NCBI GenBank assembly: GCA_030142905.1
Contig: JASJOG010000347.1
Span: 62,001 to 126,000, forward strand
From: Heliopora coerulea
Lineage: Eukaryota; Cnidaria; Anthozoa; Scleralcyonacea; Helioporidae
DNA: 64,000 nucleotides
Reading direction: 5' to 3'
Both the position numbers and the translations under genes were made by a program. The notes beneath the pieces were generated by a model that searched no databases, was not told where the DNA came from, and was given only the letters and a program-made list of their open reading frames with translations. Each line of letters opens with the position of its first letter. Within the stretch, counting starts at the first letter, position 1. Of this stretch, positions 55,360-64,000 are shown in pieces.

Positions 55360-58300
55360 TCGCGAAATTGGAATTTACCACAACAGGCACCAGACAAAAT
55401 CAGCTGGACACCTTTTCCTTCTCGTCTTACGCCGGCCTACTTTCACAATAATCTAGCGCAGGTAGACTACTAAGGGTAGCATAAGCCAACTTAAAGAGAC
55501 TCAGACGTCTGCAGAGAAAAATCTCAAAATAACCAAATAGTATGAAATCACTTTCAAAATCCAGTGGTTGAGGGTCTGTCGCGAGTTTAACTCATCTCCG
55601 TACCCCACAGCGTGCGACGTTTGATCAACTTACAAAGCATTAACATTGAAATGAAAATACCAAATATAGACACAAGCGACTGAAACATCGTACTAATCGG
55701 GATTGACGGAAGGCAGTGATTTTCTTTAATCCCTGTTGAAGGGCTTTCGTTTAAGGAGTAAGCTTTTTATCTCTATTTGGCAGTTTTATGTTAGTGTGTG
55801 CTTGATATTCTATATTTAACCTCTTTCCACGTAAGGTACGTTTTTATAATACTCGATTTTAATCCGTTAGGCGGAAGGTCAGCTGGTGATCCAGAGATCA
55901 CATTTGCCAAGCACATACTGTTCGTCTCACTCACACACATTTGTAAGTTGAATGAAAGTAATTATTCCTGTTCATACTATGCCGGAAAACACTACAGCAC
56001 TGTCAAGTTTTGCGCCTCGGTGTTAATGAAGTGTGACAGAAAATCGCTGTTTTAGATGTCAATGGAACAACAACTGAAACGCACTTTTTACAGATTAACG
56101 AAACAGGTGGGAAGCCTTGTTAGAAAAATAATTGGCCAGCAAATTACATCAGTACATGTTTGAAATGTCGTGCAATTGTGCGACGACAAGCCCGAGAGCG
56201 ATAAGGATATACAAGTGTCTAAATTTCACGTCCCTTCATAAATTTTCTTAAGTAGGTAATGATATTGCGAATTGCATGTGCAGTTCCTGTCCTTTAGGTA
56301 GTTGGCATTGACAAGCGCCAACGTTTTCCAAGATGTTAAATACTGAAATACTGAAAGGAGGATGATGTTCAGATCAGGTCTGATATACTACCTAAATTTC
56401 CATGTAGACTTTAGCATGGAGAGATGGTACACAACCTTGGGGACATGCATGCCCGGAGTCATTTCTGAAACGCCATTTAAGAAACTCCAAATTCTTTAAG
56501 AGTTCACGAATAAGCTCTTGTTGTTTTGTGGCCGTAAGTCTCCTTATTTAACCGATCGATGCTCCAAAGCTGTCAACACATTGTCTTAAACTTGAAAAAT
56601 AGATCTTGAATTGACAGACAACAAATATCCACTCATTTGCAACAGACGGCTCAAGAGCCACTTTATATGCGCCTCGTATATACGAACACTTGTTCACATT
56701 TACACAGCTCATATTACACTGTGGATTTTTAAGGGATTATCTGGAGAACATTCGGAAACTGGGGCGAAGTCTGTCGTAGACATGGCCAGGGTAAAACCTC
56801 GGCGTTCTCTTCGTGTGAAACGGATGGAAATTACGACTGACCACCGTCTTGGGTTAAACCGTCCGTCTTTTCATGAGTCGAACTATGTGCATGCATAATT
56901 AAAGACTTAGTGTGAAAAGATATAATACAACTTTGATCTCGGACTTAGCTTGCATGGCAGAAGGGAATTCATGATCTGACCAGCAAACTAAGGCTGATTT
57001 TGAATCTTCCTTTGTTCCTTTACCGCCGGTCGTTCATTGCAAAGTTCCGTCTTGTCAGGTTGACGATGGCAGAAGGCACATGTGAATTTAAGTACTACAT
57101 TGAGTCGCGTCGTTTTCAACGACTGTTTACAAGGATGCAAATCAAATTTTCTTAGTTATCGAAAGCAATTATTGACAGGCGTTCTCAACGGGTTTGTTTC
57201 GTCAGCCAGTAAGAGTTCGTGCAGGTGAAGAGTCAGTGACACCTCTCATTCTTTACTCGTCTCGTTTACGGTAAATAAAAAGGAATATCTCGTGTGATAA
57301 GCTTTTTACGAAAACTGGTACAAAACGATCACAAGGCACGGTTATTGACGCTGAGCGCGGCCGTGGGGCAAGCTCTGCCGCTACTAGTAATTAGTGGAGA
57401 AAATTCGGAATATAGGTCACGAAGAGTCGATAATTTGATTGTCTGTTGGATATTTATCGCCTACTCACCCTAAAATCTTTAGTCTCACCAGCTTCAGTGG
57501 TATCCTTCAATGCAAATAAATAGGTATTTCACCATACACTGGTGTGACATAGCGCCTTGAAATTGTGTCGAAATGATAACTACCTATACCAGACTTTTAC
57601 GAAAACGAATCATTGCAATTCACATCGTTTGCCAATGCGGTCCACGCATCGTCAGAAAGGAGACGTTTTTGGCGACCAACTTAACACGTTTTTGAAGTCA
57701 GTGTCTACCTTTTAAGACATAAACAAACCAATTACTCGCGTCAACACCGCCTTTAATGCCCAAAACAGGTAAACCTCGCGGTAGCTTCCTAGATTTCCAT
57801 GTTTATGAGAAAAATCGAGGACTGTACAATACTCACGTTACGGTAATATCCGAAGCGCGGACGATAATTAATTGTTTTGCGTGCAACGAACTTTTCAAAC
57901 TGATGAAATGTCGATGCCACATGTACTGCAACAAACCATAACAACAAATACTTATTGAATGATTAACTTGATAATCTTGGGTAAATATTGTAAACATTGC
58001 ACGATAAGTCTATTTGACCAAAAGCCTTGACCTATTGACAACTTCAAAAAGTATAAAATAAAACATATTCCTAAGAACAATGTTATCTTGAAAACTGAAG
58101 ATGAGTCAACTACAAGACGAAACTATTGTAGAAACTGTGACATTCCGACTCTTTTTGAAAGTCATCACGATTACTTGCCTCAAGCAAGCCATCCAGCGGT
58201 ATCCTCAGTAACTTCCTGTATGGCCTAAATTTTACACCCCTTGGAAATGAGAAAGCGTTGTGATTGTTTTGAAGAGGAAAATATATCTACCTTACTACAT

Positions 58301-60360
58301 TTGTTTTATTTACACTGGATAACCCTATCAGCTAGCTAAGCTGTTCTCTCTAGAGGTCCGGTAAGGGCCACCCCTCCCTCATGGGTCCAGTGTTACTACT
58401 GGAGGAAACCGGACTACCCGGAGAAAACCTGCGATGTGAGAGACACGTGCACTACCATTATTCTGATTTGCGTTGCGGTTTCTAGCTTTTACGACACAGC
58501 TTCGTATCTTGAGGTCAACGATTGTATAAGTCAAGAAGTGCGTGGGAACGGATATTGTGGACAAAAAAGTTGTTTTCAATCGGACGCCTGACGCTATTGA
58601 GAAACGCCTTTTGGCTTAACACACTCGGTGTCGTACTTATTCAATTTTGTGGAGAGCGCGCTAAGCTAAATGTATCTACAAAGTAGCTATCGAGAAACCG
58701 ATATTAACAGATATTCTAAAAAGTTAACTTCGTGCAACAGATTTTACACAGCTGAAGTGGATCCAGACATTTGAATTTTATAAAGGTTTCTTTACACAGG
58801 GGATTTACACTGGCTGCGACGTTCAGGGCATGCTGCAAAGCATTGACAATTTTTTTGAGAATTATATTTCAGTGACCTGTTGTGAGAGCTTAACATAAAG
58901 GAAAATAGATTGTGGGATCACTTATTTCAGTCGACTCCTAATAAAATATTGCTTTGTCTTTGAAGGAGAAAATATCACAGACGGCAGACTAAGAACGCAA
59001 ACAGCAAAGTGTAAGCCGTAATTAAATCTCTGTTCACACAGAGCGAGTGTCTTCGAAGAGGTCCTCCTCCCACTAAACGATAAAACAAGTCACGCTATCT
59101 CATTCACCACGCCTAAAGATGGAAGAAGTCACTTCCGAAACGTCGCGCCAAAAAACAACGTCCCTGATTCAAGACTAAAAAAGCGTGCAACTATTAAATC
59201 CTAAAGTGACGATTTATCACTTATGGATGTAGTTGTTTACAACTTAAAATTATAGTGAGTTCCAAACGGTCCGAGTGGTGGCCCATCACTGCGAAAAATC
59301 GGTTTAAAATCAAAGGTTACTTTATGCGTATCATTGTGTAAAAATTAATACGACTACCCCGTTAATAAACAGGGTGTTCGCTGTTTCGTTTACATTCTAC
59401 TGTACTTCTTTACAGTTGTTGCAACTTCCCAGCCATGTTTATGGCACACACAGTTTCAGGACATGAAGCATGCAGTCCAAGCCTTATCTTTGTTACTTAA
59501 TAACAACGTCGCTAAATCGTGCGATCGTGGGTCAAGATGTGACGTCAGGATTACTACGAAGAATGTATTAGGGAAAAGGACAGGTGTTCCTGAAGAACAC
59601 AATAACCGTTTATTCCGTGTATTCTTATTCCAGAACAGTCCCAAAAAGGATGCAGTAACTGGTGCTAAGTCACAAAAAAGTTTTCCTCGCAGGAACATAC
59701 GTTCACACCTCGGAAAGTGCCTCGTAACTTACAAATTAGTATTTTCCTGAACGCAATCTGGGTGTACCAATCACAAGGTCACAACATAACACAGCACCTG
59801 AGCTCCAAATTTGTTCACTTTGACTGCAGACCCTGAAGGCAAAATCAGTCAAATCATATGATTAGAGATTAAATATGGAAGGGCTGTTGAAGTATGATGC
59901 ACAATGAGTGATACCAAACGTAAGATTACAAACACTCCGCTCACCATGTGTTGTCTTATCACATACCGAGTTCATTCTGATTGTTTTTCAACCAAGACCG
60001 TCCGTGTTGGCAAGTAAACCGTCCAGAAAATCACACTAGTACCTGCTAAAGTTTATTTCGTACCTTGATAAGCAAAAGACAAGTCCATGATTTGTTTACG
60101 GCTTCATGGCAGACGGTGCCATTGAACACCCGGCATTGATCAGACCAAATAAGGAGGTAATAAAGAGACCATCAGGATATGTCCTGCTCCATTTCCTAGA
60201 GTTTTATCAGTACTAGATTTTCATGGGAAAACATCCGTGCAGCTTCACAAACTATGTTCCGGCTGATTGGCAATCAACAATTATACGTGATACTTCACAG
60301 TGTGAGAGAGTTCATGTGAACGAAATGGCGGAGTGAGAGTGCTGAATAAGAACATCGAAT
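55360..60360. other. About 5 kb with no supported gene
   Basis: Only short open frames without motifs. 58385-58440 carries GAAACCGGACTACCCGGAGA, a phrase common in animal SINE-type repeats. 59463-59750 is open for 95 codons in both directions but matches nothing I recognise. Confidence 0.5.
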
Positions 60361-60368
60361 TCTGAGGT

Positions 60369-60780
60369 GGAAAGAAATCAAAGATTGAGTGACTAAAGGG
60401 CTTAAGTAAGCTGAAACGGTGACTGTGTTAGACAACATACTTAAACTTTGTCATCAAAACAATCGTGGATTGAAAGTCAAGTGAGCCTTAGTGAAACTAG
60501 AACCGTATCAGTGTTCAATAACAAATTTGAAATCTGTCATAGAAAGAAACCATGGATTGAAAGACTAGAGAGCTATGGCCAAACGAAAATGGTAACTGTG
60601 TTTGATTAAAAGCTAGCAATTTACCACTGAAAGAAACCATGGACAGCGAGAATGTACAGCTACAGTAAAAACTAGGATGGTGACTGTGTTAGAATACAAA
60701 CTTTTTTTTCATTGAAACCATAAACTGAGAGACTACAGAGCTTCAGTAAAACAGCGACGATGCTAGATAAGGAATTAAAT
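60369..60780 (+). repeat. Degenerate 85-bp tandem repeat, about five units
   Basis: Units begin near 60369, 60458, 60543, 60628 and 60712. Each carries GAAAGAAACCATGGATTGA, then GACTAGAGAGCT, then AGTGAAACTAGGATGGTGAC and GTGTTAGA with substitutions. Non-coding. Confidence 0.7.
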
Positions 60781-61209
60781 TTTTCAGTCATCATGTGCCG
60801 CAATCATTTTTGTCCAGTTGACGTGTCTATTCGTGTAATTAAGGTTTGAACGGTCAGATACGGCAATTGCGGTTAGTTTGTGGTCGAGTGAAGACAACTT
60901 TTTACGATCTTCTTCTCCAGCATTTCCATCACGGCTTAGACGGCAAATAAATTACTATCGCACTCACGCTAACAACCCGCCTCAACATCGGCAACAATGT
61001 AACAATTGAAGGAAATCGCAGATTAAAAGACCGGATAGAGCTTTGATTGTTAAGTTAAAATTTGAAAGAACCGCTTACCACAAACCATTGGTGTTGTCGC
61101 GAAACAGAAACGTACTTAACTTGCTGATTTTGACGTTCAACGGTTCAGCTCCAGCCACAGAAGTGAAAACGCTCTCTTTTGCGTCGCGTTTACAAATGAC
61201 AACGTGAGG

Positions 61210-61444
61210 TTAAGTCTGTTTCACACGAGCAACATAAGCATAAGGACAAGATCAAAACAAAAACAAAGCATGATATCTCCTCTGGGACTTGCAAACATAA
61301 AACAATAATTTTTCTTTGTTTCGTCTTGGCTTAAGCTTGGACTATGATATTATGCTTATGATTACGACGATCCTTATGTCGCAGGCTTCACTTCATTCCC
61401 TTGTTTTGCCTTTTGTTTTGTCCTCACGTGTGAAGCAGGCTTAA
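61210..61444. repeat. TTAA-flanked MITE, copy 2
   Basis: Same family as 33185-33450: TTAAGTCTGTTTCACACGAG at the left and inverted TTAAGCCTGCTTCACACGTG at the right, flanked by TTAA. Confidence 0.75.
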
Positions 61445-61790
61445 CACTTCATTACGTGTTTTACATGAAACTTCTGATATCAAGGGAATGATTAAAACTA
61501 CAAATTATCTCCAAATTAGGAGATGACAAGCCTTCCGTGAGAAGCAGTCGCCATCGAGTTGTTTACGATGAACGATGACGGTTAGCGGTAAGTGAAGATA
61601 ATCACTGTTGTTATCACAATCAAGACAAGCAGATGAGGGCGGACGAGAGTCACGTGATTGCGCCAATCATTGTTAGGGTGGGGTATGAGGTTCGATCTGA
61701 TGATCTATTAAAGCATCTGAATTTGAAAAAAAACTGGATATAATAAGGAATGGGTAACTATGTACATTAACGTACAAAGTTTTTCGTGAA

Positions 61791-62018
61791 ATGTTGCCAA
61801 GTACTTTGACTAATCTTTTTATGAAAATTGATCAGGTGCATGAATATCAGGAAAAAGAATCCAGATCTGACTTCCTACCAACTAAACCTAGCACCAATTG
61901 CAAGAAAAAAGCTTTTAGATTTAGAGGTGCAGAGAAATGGAATACTCTACTAAATGACCAAAAAAGCGCCGCAACAATTCCAATTTTAAGAACAAAATTA
62001 AGAATTTATAATTTCTGA
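61791..62018 (+). pseudogene. LINE reverse-transcriptase C-terminal fragment
   Basis: 75 residues: LPSTLTNLFMKIDQVHEYQ, then KKAFRFRGAEKWNTLL. This matches the extreme C-terminus of animal non-LTR retrotransposon ORF2 proteins (LPxxL...HxYxTR...FxxRGAxxWNxLP). Upstream catalytic domains are missing, so this is a 5'-truncated insertion with about 150 bp of 3' tail. Confidence 0.75.
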
Positions 62019-62159
62019 TCCACTTTATACGGTGTAACTATTATACAGACTCATTGTTTTTGTATGTACTGTGTGAGTGACCCACGGCTTATTGGAAGAT
62101 CACCAGTTTTTGTATGTAAATATTCTACTAGTGAAATAGCACCATGGTTGTAAATAAAA

Positions 62160-63619
62160 ATCATTTATATTAGTATTGATAGGCCTTTACCCATGACACA
62201 GCCGGATTTTTTCGTAAATTGCAAGGATAAATTGCGAGGTTAATTTGCACTACGCTCCTTGTTATTGATCACTTATCCTTTCAGTTCTTCGTCATCAATA
62301 ATTTGTGTGTAAGAAGCTTCACCATCACCTTGGTTATGCTATTTGTGATATTTTCCAAAACTTTTACGGCAATTACACATTTGTAACGGCGTCACTCGAC
62401 CTCCGTGTGGAAAGGTGATGCCTCGCCAGTTGAACAATTTTAACACCTTTACATCTTACTAAGCCATCTTACTGATCTTACTTACAGACATATATCATTC
62501 CGTCTGAAGTCGTCTGACCGCCATAATCAGATCTGAAGGAAATGAATACGCCTACTTGGTCAAGGAATGCAAGGTATTTTGAAACTGACACAGCTGTATC
62601 CGCGATGCGCACCTGTGTCGCAGAGGACGGTGACCGCCCAGTATCTATGTCGTAGCGGATTGTCTTTCCCGGTCACTACACCGTCGCGGAGAGAGTTCCA
62701 TTCATGAAAACTGAACACAATTTAAGGGAGAACAACCGTTCCTTAGTGAATATCAAACATCCAATCATAAACATAACCATAAAACATACTACGACCAGCC
62801 GACTTCGTAATAGAGTCGAAACATTACAGTCTCATATACTCGTCTTGTTTTGACTCATATCTTGAGTTTCTCCAAGATGTCTTTATTCCTCGGAATTTGT
62901 TTTATTTTATAAAACATACTGTTTCTCCAAAATCGATACAATTTTGAAGAGGCGGTAAGTTGCATTACAACTTTTCCTTTTTGTCTTTCGACCTGCGCGC
63001 TGCAAACAACCGGTGAACTATTCAACTTTAACAACATGAAGATCGCCCACGCGACTGTTTTCACGTAGTGGATACAGTTTGCATGCGGCGTTTTCGCAAT
63101 CGTCGCGAGAAATAGAACTTGGCTCTACTTCGTGCTACGCTTGCTCCATCAAATATGTTGTAGCACTTGGTGACCGCGGACTGTTACACGATGTAAGTTC
63201 TCCGTGCGAGAGCAGTTGCTAATTGTAACAGCGCCTTTTCGCAGCCAACTTCGCAGTGCAGGTTATATGCACCGATCAGGCGGTCACATATAAATGATGT
63301 CCACGAGTCGTGCCTCATCTTATCTTCCTTTTCTTTTAGCACCAGTACGAGACGTGTCAGTTTTGTCAAGATTAAATTAAAGATTAAACTTTCGTAAAGA
63401 TTCAACTTTCGAAAATTGGTTAAAGTGTAGGTTCTCCCAGGTACTTTGACTTTATCTTCAATAAATAAGGAAAATTGTCTTATGACAATTTCATACCGAT
63501 TAAAAAAAAGATAGTTCTCTACGTATGTTGGTAAATGGCTCCCTTACCGACATGTCAGGTGAAATAAACTGTACAGTATTATTTACAGGTCTAAAGTCAT
63601 TTCAACAAACATACAAACC
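62160..63619. other. Intergenic, no gene seen
   Basis: Between the LINE fragment and the 3' end of the ASH-domain gene. Minus-strand frames at 62855-63064 and 63184-63405 have no supported features. Confidence 0.45.
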
Positions 63620-63978
63620 TTAGTCGTCTGACACAATCAAACCTTGCAGAAGGATCTTGTATTGCCTGGTTACCTCACCCTTTATGGTAATCACTGTCCA
63701 AGTGTTGACCGCTGTACTCGGGTCGTGGTTAGCAGGAGGTTGCCACCGACACAGGATATCCTTCTTGTGACCAGTGTCCACGTTTCCTTTGATTGGATCA
63801 AAGCTGAATCCTTTATCATTGGCTTCTTTCGGATTGTCAAATACAAAATCGCATGATTTTCGCGTTTGCATGTTGGACTTTATACAGCCGATTTCAATGT
63901 GTTTCTCCGCTGCACCGTATGACTGACCTCTCTTAGACTGACTTTTGAAAAGTAGGAAGACGACCTCGGGGGGAACAC
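63620..63978 (-). CDS. Terminal exon of an ASH-domain ciliary-type protein (partial)
   Basis: Acceptor TATTTACCCTTACAG at 63979, open for 118 codons to TAA. The residues FSFDPIKGNVDTGHKKDI, CRWQPPAN and WTVITIKGEVTRQYKILLQG have the immunoglobulin-like ASH/MSP pattern of axonemal proteins (HYDIN, CFAP65, CFAP74 and relatives). The CRWQPP...KGEV...Y..LL.G ending suggests CFAP74 most, but this is memory-based. The rest of the gene lies beyond the window. Confidence 0.6.
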
Positions 63979-64000
63979 CTGTAAGGGTAAATACGGATTG

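Noticed and set aside
59463..59750. 95-codon plus-strand gene
   Set aside because: An 80-codon frame is open on the opposite strand over the same bases, with no recognisable motif or splice signal.

Overview
The window reads as a nuclear segment of an animal genome. It has small exons with GT/AG junctions, AT-rich introns, many short inverted-repeat elements and microsatellites. The genes are metazoan (M6PR, ICMT, SAMD11, an ASH-domain axonemal protein). I infer an anthozoan cnidarian, probably a stony coral or anemone, but the species cannot be fixed from sequence alone.

Layout. (1) 594-17430, minus: the cation-dependent mannose-6-phosphate receptor, at least seven exons, reconstructed by splice-phase matching. 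Its 8.5-kb first intron holds a hAT relic nested in a TA-flanked element and a broken copy of ICMT. (2) 18247-20480, plus: intact two-exon ICMT, head-to-head with M6PR across about 0.8 kb. (3) 25841-28123 and 36270-39574, minus: two tandem paralogues of an inositol-2-dehydrogenase-like oxidoreductase, with identical exon lengths (331 + 683 nt) and intron phase. Between them lies a pogo-like relic (29579-31774) carrying an array of tRNA-like repeats, plus several MITEs. (4) 42168-51129, minus: a SAMD11 orthologue with an N-terminal SAND and a C-terminal SAM domain, four exons. Its introns hold microsatellites and a 184-bp palindrome, and intron 1 contains a possible nested gene. (5) 51130-63619: mostly non-coding sequence with repeat relics, a LINE 3' end and an 85-bp degenerate tandem repeat. 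(6) 63620-63978, minus: the last exon of an ASH-domain ciliary-type protein that runs off the window.

The genes do not form one pathway. M6PR sorts lysosomal enzymes, ICMT methylates prenylated proteins in the ER, the oxidoreductases act on polyols or inositol, and SAMD11 is a chromatin or transcription factor. The most unusual material is structural: tandem tRNA-like repeats with a non-canonical anticodon loop, very long near-perfect palindromes, and nested transposons. I found no convincing new multi-gene system.
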